A stretch of DNA of 44,041 nt, from positions 1 to 44,041 of the forward strand of contig JAJNAU010000013.1 in the NCBI GenBank assembly GCA_021462625.1, read 5' to 3'. A model generated the notes under the pieces. The model did not search any database and had not been told where the DNA came from. It worked only from the letters and a program-made list of their open reading frames with translations. The position numbers were made by a program, and so were the translations under genes. Of this stretch, positions 1 through 9,086 are shown in pieces. This DNA is from Shewanella sp. Lineage in GTDB: Bacteria > Pseudomonadota > Gammaproteobacteria > Enterobacterales > Shewanellaceae. How positions within the stretch are numbered: the stretch's first letter is position 1; each line of letters starts with the position of its first letter.

Positions 1-7
1 TTAGGCC

Positions 8-89
8 CCTAGGCGGCACACCTTGCGTCGCGATTAAAGCGCGTCTAGAACGAGCAAAATTCAACCATGAAAGGTCAACAGACCCTAGA
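8..89. repeat. Terminal 82-bp repeat, left copy (inverted relative to right copy)
   Basis: These 82 bases are the exact reverse complement of 43950-44031 at the other end of the window; identity stops abruptly on both sides. The inner edge reads TCTAGGGTCTGTTGACC when viewed toward the outside, which includes the small inverted repeat GGTC-TGTT-GACC and looks like the end of an insertion sequence or a MITE. No transposase is visible because the window ends here. I cannot name the family with confidence. Confidence 0.85.
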
Positions 90-173
90 AATAGTCATTT
101 CTTGGTTAACCATACTCAGGTTCGTTCAGTGATGACACTGGGACAATTAAATATCAAAACCAATAAGTGTAAA

Positions 174-1259
174 TCATTTGTTACGAGTAACGTTTTCAGC
201 CGCCTTGCCGGCATCCATCACTTTGGTAGAAAATGTTTTGAGCTCAGTTAACAGTTCGCGATGTAACTGACTCAGTTTGGGACGATTATCAGCGCGAAAT
301 GCCAGAGGGCGACATAAAGCCATCGCCTGATAACCCAAACGGGCAGTGAGCATGCCGCCTCCGAGTCCCTGCGCCAACCGGCCAGACAACTTGCCCGTCA
401 ATTCCATCGACAACATCTGACTGCCGAGATCCAATGCCACTTCTGTGGCTCCGGCATAGAGAATATTGACCACTATCCCCCGGAACAGTTTCACCCGGCT
501 CCAATAGCCAAGTTCAATGCCATAACAGGCCGCCACATCACGGATCATCTTCTGATTGCGCCACAGAATAAGCGCCATATCCAATACCGCCAGCGGACTT
601 GCCGCCAAAAGCAGCGCAGACTCACCGGCATATCGCCGGACAATCGCTCTTGCCTTTTTATCAACAGGCTGCAGTACCAAATCATCAAACAGCAGCAGCT
701 GCTCGGCATCATTGTGAGCATCACGCCGCGATTGAAAAAATCGTTGGGTGTCCGCATTCGCGGGTAAGCCACGACAGACCTGCTCAATAAACTCATCGGC
801 CTCTCCCTGCTGCATGGATTTCAGCAACCGTTCGCCATCAGCTCTGTTCTGTTCACTGCGTTTTAGCCTGGCAAGCAGCCGGTATTCACGCCACAGTCCC
901 CGGCCAAGCCACAGCAGGCTGACACCGACCACTGTGCCATAGAAGCCAAACAGCCAGGGGGAACTGGCCCAGGCATCGTATAACGTCAGCCCGGTTTGTA
1001 CCCCCAGCAGCAGTAACAGCAAAGCCAGCATCAAGCAGGTCAGACGTGAAAAAGTGCGCTTGGGGCTCAGTGCCTGCGATAAGTCCGGATCCATAATATC
1101 CGGACCATCGGGCAGCGGTCTGGCAGGCTCAAGCTGGTTGGATTCAAACCGCTGCGCCGCAGCAGGTGCCTGCTCATCATTATCCAGGTCGTTGATGGGC
1201 TCATTGAACACTTGTTTTCGATGCAACTGCGGTTGTGCATGCGGCAATTTATCGCTCAT
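174..1259 (-). CDS. ycjF: YcjF/DUF697 family inner-membrane protein
   Basis: 361 residues, close to the roughly 350 of E. coli YcjF (UPF0283). The N-terminal 65 or so residues are polar and proline-rich. Two hydrophobic segments follow, at about 72-92 and 100-120 (around LMLALLLLLLG and LFGFYGTVVGVSLLW), then a DUF697-type C-terminal domain with further hydrophobic stretches. The start ATG overlaps the ycjX stop (ATGA), so the two are translationally coupled. The family sits next to psp genes in many gammaproteobacteria and is linked to envelope stress; its biochemical role is unknown. Start and length agree with the family. Confidence 0.9.
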   Translation of the reverse strand: MSDKLPHAQPQLHRKQVFNEPINDLDNDEQAPAAAQRFESNQLEPARPLPDGPDIMDPDLSQALSPKRTFSRLTCLMLALLLLLLGVQTGLTLYDAWASSPWLFGFYGTVVGVSLLWLGRGLWREYRLLARLKRSEQNRADGERLLKSMQQGEADEFIEQVCRGLPANADTQRFFQSRRDAHNDAEQLLLFDDLVLQPVDKKARAIVRRYAGESALLLAASPLAVLDMALILWRNQKMIRDVAACYGIELGYWSRVKLFRGIVVNILYAGATEVALDLGSQMLSMELTGKLSGRLAQGLGGGMLTARLGYQAMALCRPLAFRADNRPKLSQLHRELLTELKTFSTKVMDAGKAAENVTRNK

Positions 1260-2677
1260 CGCATCTTGTCTCCAAGCATATATTCAAGCAGATGATCCAG
1301 TCGCAGATGCTGCATCCCTGCCTGAGGGGGATCTTTGGGTCTGAAGGTCGCAAAATCGAATCCCTGCGCTTCCCAGAAGTCGCCTTTGGGCAGGGTTCTG
1401 GGCACCTCGCCGGGAAACAGCGTCAGTAACTGATTGCCCTGAAGTTCATAGCCTTGGATCACCTGCTGCGACTTGCCCTCATGGAACAAACTGCCGGCTT
1501 CGGTGGCCCGGATAGCGCTGATGGCCATGGTTTCCACCTGACAACCTTCAAAATGGGCGACATGCCGGCTTTGTTTGAGCACATCGCCCAGCAGATGCAG
1601 CAGATTCCCCTGCTGATCCAGGGTAGCATGATCCGCCTTGCTGGCCGCGATCAGCAGCTTGTCAATTCGCGGCGCAAACAGTCTTCGCAACAGCGGCGAT
1701 TTACCAAACTGAAAACTCTCCAGCACTTCAGTCAGCGCATTGGTCATATCTTCAAACTGCAATCTGCCACGATTAAGTGCACTCAGGCAATCCACCAGCA
1801 CAATCTGACGGTCAAAATGAGCAAAGTGATGACGATAGAAAGGTTTCACCACTTTATTGACATACTCCTGATAGCGGGTTTTCAGCACCTGATAGGCACT
1901 GTCCCGCGGCGCCAGTTCAAGTCGCGAGAAGGTGCTCATGTCCATCGACAAAACCGGAAAGAAAGTCAGCATCGGCGTACCGTCGAGATCACCCGGCAAC
2001 AGCATGCGCCCGGGTTGGGCCTGATAAAATCCCTGATTACGTACCAGATCCGTCAGCAATGCCTGATACAGTGAGGCGACCTGCTGTAATTGCTGCTCGT
2101 CAGCACGCTCGTCCAGTTGCACATTTTTTAGCGCATCGATAAAAGGCGAATAAGCCGGCGAGCGGGCAAATACTTCGGCCCTGAGGCTTTGCTGGCGGGA
2201 CCACTGGTCGAACGCCTGCTTCAACATGGGTAAATCCAGCAACCATTCACCCGGGTAGTCGATGATGTCCAGATACAGAGTGGCACTCTCAGTGACTTTA
2301 GCCACCAATCCCTGCAGCGGACGATACTTGATAGCCAGTCGCAGTTCACTGATATTGCGAGTAGAAGCCGGCCACGTGGGCGGCTCACTGTTGAGGCTCG
2401 CCAGTGCGCCCTGATAATCAAAGCTGGCGATATCCAAATCCGGCTGCATTTCCCGGCGCACGCCTATCAATCGCTGGCTGCGACACACCTGCCACAAAGG
2501 CAACTGCAGCGCACAGTTATCGGCAGTCAATTGATGCACCAAACCGGTAATGAAAGCCGTCTTGCCAGCGCCGGACAATCCTGTCACGGCCAATCGCAGA
2601 TGGCGATCCGCACCACGTTGCATCCATTGCCGGGAGTGTCTCGACAGAGAGGTGAAGGTGTGGCTGATTTTTCCCAT
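1256..2677 (-). CDS. ycjX: YcjX-family P-loop NTPase (DUF463)
   Basis: 473 residues, similar to E. coli YcjX (about 465). A P-loop lies near residue 34 in GLSGAGKTAF. The motif LDIIDYPGEWLLDLP around residues 175-190 is a Walker-B/G3-like segment typical of the DUF463 family. The protein is predicted cytoplasmic and is thought to act with YcjF, its overlapping downstream neighbour, in the phage-shock/envelope-stress response; the NTP used and the target are not known. It lies 85 bp behind pspC, separated by a terminator-like hairpin, so it may be expressed only partly with psp. Confidence 0.92.
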   Translation of the reverse strand: MGKISHTFTSLSRHSRQWMQRGADRHLRLAVTGLSGAGKTAFITGLVHQLTADNCALQLPLWQVCRSQRLIGVRREMQPDLDIASFDYQGALASLNSEPPTWPASTRNISELRLAIKYRPLQGLVAKVTESATLYLDIIDYPGEWLLDLPMLKQAFDQWSRQQSLRAEVFARSPAYSPFIDALKNVQLDERADEQQLQQVASLYQALLTDLVRNQGFYQAQPGRMLLPGDLDGTPMLTFFPVLSMDMSTFSRLELAPRDSAYQVLKTRYQEYVNKVVKPFYRHHFAHFDRQIVLVDCLSALNRGRLQFEDMTNALTEVLESFQFGKSPLLRRLFAPRIDKLLIAASKADHATLDQQGNLLHLLGDVLKQSRHVAHFEGCQVETMAISAIRATEAGSLFHEGKSQQVIQGYELQGNQLLTLFPGEVPRTLPKGDFWEAQGFDFATFRPKDPPQAGMQHLRLDHLLEYMLGDKMR

Positions 2678-2720
2678 GGTTACTACTTGTCGATGAAAAT
2701 GAACCTGTTAAAGGTAAAAC

Positions 2721-2749
2721 AAAAAAACAGGGGGTGAATACCGCCCTGT
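2721..2749 (-). terminator. Putative intrinsic terminator between pspC and ycjX
   Basis: On the minus strand an imperfect hairpin (ACAGGGCGGT loop ACCCCCTGT, one mismatch) is followed by seven T residues. It could end or attenuate the pspABC transcript before ycjX. Confidence 0.6.
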
Positions 2750-2762
2750 CGCATTTGGAGGA

Positions 2763-3158
2763 TTAAAGATTGTTGATTTGGCGTTTCAGATCATATTGAT
2801 CCGAGGTGACATGATGTTCCAGCCGACGCAATCTCTGCTCAAGGCTGTTGAACTGGGCGCTGATATCACGCAGTGCCTGCTTGGCCGGCTCCCCGGCCTG
2901 CCAGATTTTCTTCTTAATCCCGATATCGCCAAATTCAAATCCTGATTGAGAACTTTGGGGTTTGACATCCAGGATCATCCAGAGTGCCACGTAGAGGATA
3001 AGTACCACACCTGAGCCACCCAGCAGGAAGATAGATACTGCCACCACACGCACCAGCCAGGTTTCCAGATTGAAATACTCGGCAATCCCCGCACACACGC
3101 CGGCAACTTTACCTGCTTTGGGGATACGGTACAGGGTTCTTGATTCATGCGTGGTCAT
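2763..3158 (-). CDS. pspC: Phage shock protein C (PspC), membrane regulator
   Basis: 131 residues. The PspC domain begins near residue 10 (YRIPKAGKVAGVCAGIAEYF), followed by one strong membrane segment (VVAVSIFLLGGSGVVLILYVALWMIL). A C-terminal amphipathic coil (SLEQRLRRLEHHV) resembles the part of PspC that contacts PspA. With PspB it senses inner-membrane damage and releases PspA from PspF. The ATG at 3158 is preferred over a longer upstream reading because it carries a GGAGGA ribosome-binding site and matches family length. It overlaps the end of pspB by 14 bases. Confidence 0.93.
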   Translation of the reverse strand: MTTHESRTLYRIPKAGKVAGVCAGIAEYFNLETWLVRVVAVSIFLLGGSGVVLILYVALWMILDVKPQSSQSGFEFGDIGIKKKIWQAGEPAKQALRDISAQFNSLEQRLRRLEHHVTSDQYDLKRQINNL

Positions 3159-3384
3159 GACGATTCCTCCACTCGGGACTCTCAGAGTCCAGAATGGACT
3201 CGAGAGTAGCAATACGCTGGTTCATCTTCTCCGCCTGATGCACCAGTTGATTGAGTTGCTCAAATTCTTCATCTGTGAGTCCCTGGCTCACTTGTCGCTT
3301 ACTGCGATAATGAAGAATCAACCAGATAGGGGCCACGAAAATCATGAACAGAATAATCGGGGCTTTCAGCAGATCCAAATCCAT
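3145..3384 (-). CDS. pspB: Phage shock protein B (PspB)
   Basis: 79 residues, the usual PspB size. An N-terminal membrane helix (PIILFMIFVAPIWLILHY, about residues 9-26) is followed by a cytoplasmic leucine-zipper-like helix (EFEQLNQLVHQAEKM). It forms the stress-sensing inner-membrane complex with PspC. It starts 23 bp after pspA and overlaps pspC, so pspABC is one operon. Confidence 0.94.
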   Translation of the reverse strand: MDLDLLKAPIILFMIFVAPIWLILHYRSKRQVSQGLTDEEFEQLNQLVHQAEKMNQRIATLESILDSESPEWRNRHDHA

Positions 3385-3407
3385 AACTCACCTCTGAAAA
3401 CAATTGA

Positions 3408-4097
3408 TTACTTGGCAGACTTTTTCTTCTTGGCGTCAACTTTTGCCTTAAGTGCGGCCAGTTCATCACTGATGGCATCCTCAGCTTCCAGAGCCGCAAA
3501 CTCATCGGCCAGATTGCCTTTAGCCCCTTTCTGCCCCAGTTCATAAGACTCGATCTGAGCTTCCAGTCCTTCCACACGGCACTCATACTGCTCAAACTTC
3601 AACATGGCATCATCAATTTTGGATGAATCCAAACGCTTTTTAACTTCCAGCCGGGATGTTGCGGTCTGCTTGCGCATGATGATGGTTTTCTGCCTAGCTT
3701 TGGCATCTGCCAGCTTTTCCTGCAGCAACACCACTTCCTCTTTCAAGCGGCTGATTTGCTCATCCACTACCTCAAGTTCTTTGTTCAGGGTGTCTGCGGT
3801 TCTGGCAGCGTTCTGCTTCTCAACCAGCGCCGCCTTGGCCAGGTCTTCACGGTCTTTGGTCAGTGCCAGTTCTGCTTTGTCCTGCCAATCCTGCACCTGA
3901 GCTTCAACCCGATCGATTCGACGCAGCAACTCTTTCTTTTCCGCCAGCACTCTGGCCGAGGTTGAGCGCACTTCCACCAGAGTATCTTCCATTTCCTGAA
4001 TGATCAGGCGGACCATTTTCTCCGGATCTTCCGCTTTATCCAGCAGCGCACTGATGTTGGAGTTTATGATGTCTGCAAAACGAGAGAATATCCCCAT
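3408..4097 (-). CDS. pspA: Phage shock protein A (PspA), membrane-binding ESCRT-III-like effector
   Basis: 229 residues, almost entirely helical and coiled coil, with the classical PspA/IM30 N-terminus MGIFSRFADIINSNISALLD, an amphipathic membrane-binding helix. PspA inhibits the activator PspF at rest and coats damaged inner membrane under stress. The extreme C-terminus is lysine-rich (VDAKKKKSAK). It is the first gene of the operon; GAGGA lies eight bases before the ATG, and a sigma54-type promoter lies about 40 bases upstream. Confidence 0.96.
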   Translation of the reverse strand: MGIFSRFADIINSNISALLDKAEDPEKMVRLIIQEMEDTLVEVRSTSARVLAEKKELLRRIDRVEAQVQDWQDKAELALTKDREDLAKAALVEKQNAARTADTLNKELEVVDEQISRLKEEVVLLQEKLADAKARQKTIIMRKQTATSRLEVKKRLDSSKIDDAMLKFEQYECRVEGLEAQIESYELGQKGAKGNLADEFAALEAEDAISDELAALKAKVDAKKKKSAK

Positions 4098-4136
4098 AAT
4101 TTTGTCCTCGATGAATGTTACTCACGAACCGATATC

Positions 4137-4153
4137 TGCATAGACCACGCCAA
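4137..4153 (-). promoter_or_regulatory. Sigma54-type promoter of pspA
   Basis: The minus strand reads TTGGCGTGGTCTATGCA, which contains the -24 GG and -12 GC dinucleotides separated by exactly ten bases. A start point about 12 bases downstream gives a leader of roughly 30 nt containing the pspA ribosome-binding site. Position and orientation agree with control by the divergently encoded sigma54 activator PspF. Confidence 0.75.
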
Positions 4154-4285
4154 AAATATGCATAGACCATCTAAAACTTAATAGATATTATTTTTCAGTG
4201 GGTTACCACTTATTTAACAGATTGCTTTATTTTTGCCCTATCCCACCTTATTATGATTTTCACCAATAATTAGCGTCTTAGACCA
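4137..4285. repeat. Repeated TGGTCTA element in the pspA-pspF intergenic region
   Basis: Read on the minus strand, TGGTCTATGCA occurs twice as a direct repeat (4137-4147 and 4159-4169) exactly 22 bases apart, and a third TGGTCTA lies at 4279-4285, just in front of pspF. The first copy overlaps the sigma54 promoter core. Whether these are protein-binding sites is not known. Confidence 0.5.
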
Positions 4286-4293
4286 CTAATAAC

Positions 4294-5370
4294 GTGCCCA
4301 GTAAATTCAAACAAGACAGTCTTATCGGCCAATCCAACGCTTTGCTGGAAGTGCTTGAACATGTGTCACAAATTGCACCACTGACTAAACCTGTGCTGAT
4401 TATCGGCGAACGTGGAACCGGCAAGGAGTTGATTGCAGAGCGTCTGCACTATTTGTCCAGACGTTGGGATCAGCAGTTTATCAAGCTTAACTGTTCATCA
4501 CTGTCTGAAAACCTGCTGGAAAGCGAGTTGTTTGGCCACGAAACCGGTGCATTCACCGGCGCAAAGGGCCGTCACGAAGGGCGTTTCGAGCGTGCTGACA
4601 GCGGGACTCTGTTTCTCGATGAACTTGCCAACACGTCTGGGCTGGTGCAGGAAAAATTACTGCGGGTCATCGAATATGGTGAGTATGAAAGAGTGGGCGG
4701 CAGTAAAACCCTGCGTGCGGACGTTCGTCTGATCTGCGCCGCCAACGAAGATCTGCCATCACTGGCCGAAGCCGGAGAGTTTCGCCCGGATTTGCTCGAC
4801 CGACTGGCGTTTGATGTCATCACCCTGCCCCCACTGCGTTGTCGCCGGGAAGATACTCTGGAACTGGCGCAATATTTTGCCATCGGCATGACCCGGCAGC
4901 TCAAGCTCGAGTTCTTCCCGGGATTTGGTGCGCAGGCCAAGGCATTGCTGCTGGATTACCATTGGCCAGGCAATATACGGGAGCTTAAAAACGTGATTGA
5001 AAGAGCAGTATACCGGCATGGCGACAGTGACGAGCCGATTAATGATATTATCCTCGACCCCTTCGAGTCTCCCTACCGGCCACAGCAGCGCGTCAAGATG
5101 CAGCAAAGGCGCAGCGCTCAGGCAACAGAATCTGCTGCAGTGGCTTCGACTGTCAGTACCAAACCTGCAGAGCAGGTAGCCCCAGCTGCGGGCGCCGTTA
5201 ATTTCCCCATCGACTTCAAATCTCACTGTGAACAAGCTGAGATCCAGCTCCTAAACCAGGCACTAGCCGCGGCGCAGTTCAATCAAAAGAAAACCGCGGA
5301 TCTGCTCGGGCTGAGCTATCACCAACTCAGAGGTATCCTGAAAAAGTACAACCTGTTGGAAAAGGTCTGA
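4294..5370 (+). CDS. pspF: PspF, sigma54-dependent transcriptional activator of the psp operon
   Basis: 358 residues. It begins directly with the AAA+ domain and has no receiver or other sensory domain, as expected for PspF. The Walker A motif GERGTGKE is at residues 38-45, the sigma54-contacting GAFTGA at 85-90, Walker B is in GTLFLDE, and a Fis-type helix-turn-helix is at the C-terminus (NQKKTADLLGLSYHQLRGIL). A low-complexity linker of about 50 residues rich in Q and A separates the two domains. The start is GTG, 196 bp from divergent pspA. Activity is restrained by PspA binding. Confidence 0.95.
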   Translation: MPSKFKQDSLIGQSNALLEVLEHVSQIAPLTKPVLIIGERGTGKELIAERLHYLSRRWDQQFIKLNCSSLSENLLESELFGHETGAFTGAKGRHEGRFERADSGTLFLDELANTSGLVQEKLLRVIEYGEYERVGGSKTLRADVRLICAANEDLPSLAEAGEFRPDLLDRLAFDVITLPPLRCRREDTLELAQYFAIGMTRQLKLEFFPGFGAQAKALLLDYHWPGNIRELKNVIERAVYRHGDSDEPINDIILDPFESPYRPQQRVKMQQRRSAQATESAAVASTVSTKPAEQVAPAAGAVNFPIDFKSHCEQAEIQLLNQALAAAQFNQKKTADLLGLSYHQLRGILKKYNLLEKV

Positions 5371-5512
5371 TAAAAACAGCAACAGGCGCCGAACACCACG
5401 ACGCCCTTTTCGCATTTAACTCCCATTTATTCAACCAACAAACAACAAAACCAAAGCAAGTTTTCACCGAATCGGATCAGGGCATTGCTCCGGCCAAAGT
5501 CAGGCTGCTAAA

Positions 5513-7177
5513 ATGGCCACTCAACTCCTTAAAAAGCTGAATGAATTAATGACACTGCCGATCCCGGGGTGGCATCATGCCATCACAATGCTTTGCCTGA
5601 CGGTACTGGCCACTGGTTGCAGCCCAAAGCAGGTACCGGCTGGGCTGGTCTACTGTTCAGAGGGAAACCCTGAAACATTCAATCCCCAGCTGTCGGCCTC
5701 AGGCACCACTCTGGAAGCGACATCCAACCAAATCTACAGCAGATTGGTGGATTACGCCGCCGATAAAGGCGCCATAGTGCCTGCACTGGCGACCAACTGG
5801 CATATTTCTGATGACGGCCTAATGTATCACTTTACATTACGCCAGAACGTGCAGTTTCATAGCTCTGACCGCTTTATCCCCAGTCGTGCTTTTAATGCCG
5901 ATGATGTATTGTTCAGCTTTAACCGTATCATTGATAACAGCCACCCATTTCATGCCATCGGACGTAACAGCTATCCGTTTTTCGACAGTATCGGTTTTGC
6001 CCGCCAGGTCAGGCGGATTACCAAAATTAATGAATATGAGGTGGAGTTTGAGCTCAAGCAACCCGATGCATCCTTTCTTGCTAATCTGTCCAGTGCCTTT
6101 GCCGTGATATTGTCGGCCCAATATGCCGACCAACTGTTGCAGGCGGGACGCCCCGAGCTTATCGATCAGGATCCGATTGGCACAGGGCCTTTTAAACTGA
6201 CCGAGTATCAGAAAAACGAACATATTCGCTATCACCGTAATCCGGATTACTGGGGACCCGCCCCACAGCTGGAAATGCTGGTATTTGATATCACGCCCAA
6301 AAGTGGCAACCGTTTGGTTAAAATCATCACAGGCGATTGCAGCGTATCCACCCTGCCCAAAACTGGTGAGCTGGCGGTAGCTGAACAGCATGATGTGGTG
6401 AGTGTGCAGTCAGATCCAGGTATGAATGTCGCTTTCTGGGCATTCAATACCTTAAAGCCTCCCTTCGATAATGTTCTGGTGCGTCAGGCTCTGGCTATGG
6501 CTATTGACCGGGAAAATATATTAAGAGCGGTTTATCGGGATACGGCCATTGAAGCCAACGGTATATTGCCCCCCACTTCTTGGGCGTACAGCGATAGCCT
6601 CAGCGCCAATGGTTACAACCCAAGACTAGCACAGCAAATGTTGCAAGCTGCCGGCATTAGCGATCTGGAGCTGGATATCTGGGCCATGCCAGTTGGCCGG
6701 GCCTACAACCCCAACTCCTTGAAAACCGCTGAATTAATTCAATCTGATCTGGTAAATATTGGGGTGAAAGTCAACATTATCACTTATGGCTGGAGTGTCT
6801 TTACCCAGAAACTCAATCAGTCCGATTATGATACCGTGCTGATTGGCTGGAACGCCGACAACAGCGATCCGGATAACTTTTTCACCCCGTTGCTGAGCTG
6901 TGGCTCTATTGACAGTGGCACCAACCACTCACGCTGGTGCAACAGTGAGTTCGAAAACATCATCACTCAGGCAAGACAAACAGGCTCAAAACTGGAACGG
7001 GCCGCACTTTACCAGAAAGCAGAACAGCTTATGCAAAGCCAAATGCCATTGGTGAGTCTGGCTCATACCCGCAGACAAACGCTGAAACGTGACAATGTCG
7101 TGTTGATGCCAATTTCTCCCTTCGGCGGCATAAACTTTGCGAGTTTGAAAATTCAGATCCCGGAGAACGCCAACTGA
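5513..7177 (+). CDS. sapA: SapA, periplasmic peptide-binding component of the Sap ABC importer (probable lipoprotein)
   Basis: 554 residues, an SBP_bac_5 family substrate-binding protein. Typical SapA segments are visible: GIGFARQ region, QPDASFLANL, GTGPFKLTEYQ, PGMNVAFWAFNTLKPP and NSDPDNFFTPLLSC. It should capture peptides for SapBCDF; in enterobacteria the system is tied to antimicrobial-peptide resistance and haem or potassium uptake. The N-terminus ends in a hydrophobic stretch plus a lipobox-like LATGC (Cys at about residue 36), whereas E. coli SapA is a soluble periplasmic protein. An alternative start at 5549 (MTLPIPGW) would give a more normal signal length. Its stop overlaps the sapB start by one base. 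Confidence 0.92.
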   Translation: MATQLLKKLNELMTLPIPGWHHAITMLCLTVLATGCSPKQVPAGLVYCSEGNPETFNPQLSASGTTLEATSNQIYSRLVDYAADKGAIVPALATNWHISDDGLMYHFTLRQNVQFHSSDRFIPSRAFNADDVLFSFNRIIDNSHPFHAIGRNSYPFFDSIGFARQVRRITKINEYEVEFELKQPDASFLANLSSAFAVILSAQYADQLLQAGRPELIDQDPIGTGPFKLTEYQKNEHIRYHRNPDYWGPAPQLEMLVFDITPKSGNRLVKIITGDCSVSTLPKTGELAVAEQHDVVSVQSDPGMNVAFWAFNTLKPPFDNVLVRQALAMAIDRENILRAVYRDTAIEANGILPPTSWAYSDSLSANGYNPRLAQQMLQAAGISDLELDIWAMPVGRAYNPNSLKTAELIQSDLVNIGVKVNIITYGWSVFTQKLNQSDYDTVLIGWNADNSDPDNFFTPLLSCGSIDSGTNHSRWCNSEFENIITQARQTGSKLERAALYQKAEQLMQSQMPLVSLAHTRRQTLKRDNVVLMPISPFGGINFASLKIQIPENAN

Positions 7178-8208
7178 TGGCCAAATATCTACTGAGACGA
7201 CTTAATCTGTTTTTGGCTACCTCAGCAGTATTGATGATGGTGCTGTTTTTGGCTACCCGCATGTTTCCGGTGGATCTGGGAGTTGCCCTGACCGGGATAG
7301 CACATCCTACTCCCGAGCAGAGGCAGCAAACCATCACTGACTTTGCACTCGATGGTTCAGGCTTCAGTCAATATATCGCCTATCTGCAGCAACGCCTCGG
7401 CGGCAACATGGGTATCTCAATGACCTCCCAGCAAAGTGTTGCCGGAGAGTTAGCCAAAGTACTGCCTGCCTCCTTTGAACTGATGCTGGTAACTTCAATG
7501 ATGGCACTCATATTGGGGATCCCCATTGGGGTGCTGGCGGCACTGAGTAAAAACAGACTCACCCAGCAAGCCATTATGGCTCTGACGTTGACCGGGTACT
7601 CTATCCCTGTGTTTTGGCTGGGGTTGTCTCTGTCGCTGGGGTTTGGCGTGAAACTTGGCTGGCTGCCAATTTCCGGGCAACTGAATTTACTCTATGAAAT
7701 TCCCAAGATCACCGGCTTTAAGCTGATTGATACGCTGCTGACTGACTCGCCATACAGCCTGTCGGCCTTTAAAGATGCTCTGCGACATATTGTCTTACCA
7801 GCGACTACCTTGGCGGTGTTCCCGTTTACCGTTTTGATACGGATAACCCGCGCAGCTATGGTCAATGTAATGAATCAGACCTATGTGAGAGCTGCTGAAG
7901 CACGGGGCCTAAGTACTTCGCTTATTGTCCTGCGCTATGCCCTGCCCAACGCCCTGATCCCCGTGCTAAAAAGTATGGGCCTGATGCTGGGCGCATTTAC
8001 CAGCTATGCTATTGTTGTTGAAGTAATTTTCTCATGGCCTGGGGTTGGCGCTTGGTTGGTGCAGGGGATCTATCAACGGGATTACACTGTCATCCAGAGC
8101 GGAATTATGGTCGTTGCCCTGTTGATCATCTTTATGAGTATTCTGATTGACGTATTGCATACTGCAACCAATCCATTGAGTCGGAAAGAGCTCTATGCCA
8201 CAACTTAG
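7177..8208 (+). CDS. sapB: SapB, inner-membrane permease of the Sap peptide transporter
   Basis: 343 residues of the binding-protein-dependent permease family (DppB/OppB type). The first membrane helix is near the N-terminus (LFLATSAVLMMVLFLATRMF), a periplasmic loop runs to about residue 100, then a five-helix core. The EAA loop that contacts the ATPases is recognisable as RAAEARGLSTSLIVLRYALP. It is coupled to sapA through TGATG and overlaps sapC by 14 bases. Confidence 0.94.
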   Translation: MAKYLLRRLNLFLATSAVLMMVLFLATRMFPVDLGVALTGIAHPTPEQRQQTITDFALDGSGFSQYIAYLQQRLGGNMGISMTSQQSVAGELAKVLPASFELMLVTSMMALILGIPIGVLAALSKNRLTQQAIMALTLTGYSIPVFWLGLSLSLGFGVKLGWLPISGQLNLLYEIPKITGFKLIDTLLTDSPYSLSAFKDALRHIVLPATTLAVFPFTVLIRITRAAMVNVMNQTYVRAAEARGLSTSLIVLRYALPNALIPVLKSMGLMLGAFTSYAIVVEVIFSWPGVGAWLVQGIYQRDYTVIQSGIMVVALLIIFMSILIDVLHTATNPLSRKELYATT

Positions 8209-9085
8209 TATCTATCAGGAAGACCACATCCCTTCCCCAAGCCGCCGACTGTGGCAGGCGTTTTTCGCCAATCCTTTTGCTTTGATTGGATTCTGGTCAG
8301 TGGTATTTTTGCTGATTATTGCTGTCTTTGGGCCACTGATCGCCCCTTACTCGCCTGAAATGCAGCAGCCCAAAGCCACGTTATTGCCACCATCCTGGGA
8401 CCCTGCAGGTACAGTGGAGCATTTTCTGGGTACTGACGATCTGGGGCGGGATATCTTCAGCCGATTACTATACGGCGCGCAATTGACCTTTGGTATGGCA
8501 TTGTTCATCGTGGTGACGGCTCTGGCGCTTGGATTCATTATCGGCGCCCTGTCTGGCATGACCCGCGGGCTGAAGTCCAGCGTACTGTCGCATCTGCTTG
8601 ATGCCCTGTTATCAATTCCATCACTGCTGATGGCAATTCTGGTCGTCGCCGTCACCGGGCCCGGACTGGACAACATTTTCTGGGCAATAGGCCTGGCGCT
8701 GACACCACAATTTGCGCACGCCATCCATCAGGCCATCCACGAGGAGCTACAAAAAGAATATGTCACCGCTGCCCGCCTCGATGGTGCCAACACTCTGCAG
8801 ATTTTCTGGTACGTCATCATGCCTAATGTATGGGACAGGGTGATTATTCAGGCTACACTGGCCATCTCAGCGGCGATTCTGGATATTGCTGCGCTCGGTT
8901 TTCTCGGTCTGGGTGCCCAAGCGCCCAGTCCCGAATGGGGCGCGATGGTAGCTCAGGGAGTCGATAACTTGTTAACCGCTCCCTGGCTCGTTAACCTGCC
9001 CGGAATCGCAATTCTGTTCACTGTGCTGGCCATTAATCTGGTTGGCGATGGATTGAGATCGGCACTGACGCCGATCAGAAACTAA
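8195..9085 (+). CDS. sapC: SapC, inner-membrane permease of the Sap peptide transporter
   Basis: 296 residues, the same length as E. coli SapC. It has the DppC/OppC-type N-terminal helix (FALIGFWSVVFLLIIAVFGPL), the conserved LGTDDLGRDIFSRLLYGAQ segment, and the ATPase-contacting EAA loop TAARLDGANTLQIFWYVIMP. It pairs with SapB to form the channel. sapD follows after a one-base gap. Confidence 0.95.
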   Translation: MPQLSIYQEDHIPSPSRRLWQAFFANPFALIGFWSVVFLLIIAVFGPLIAPYSPEMQQPKATLLPPSWDPAGTVEHFLGTDDLGRDIFSRLLYGAQLTFGMALFIVVTALALGFIIGALSGMTRGLKSSVLSHLLDALLSIPSLLMAILVVAVTGPGLDNIFWAIGLALTPQFAHAIHQAIHEELQKEYVTAARLDGANTLQIFWYVIMPNVWDRVIIQATLAISAAILDIAALGFLGLGAQAPSPEWGAMVAQGVDNLLTAPWLVNLPGIAILFTVLAINLVGDGLRSALTPIRN

Positions 9086-9086
9086 T

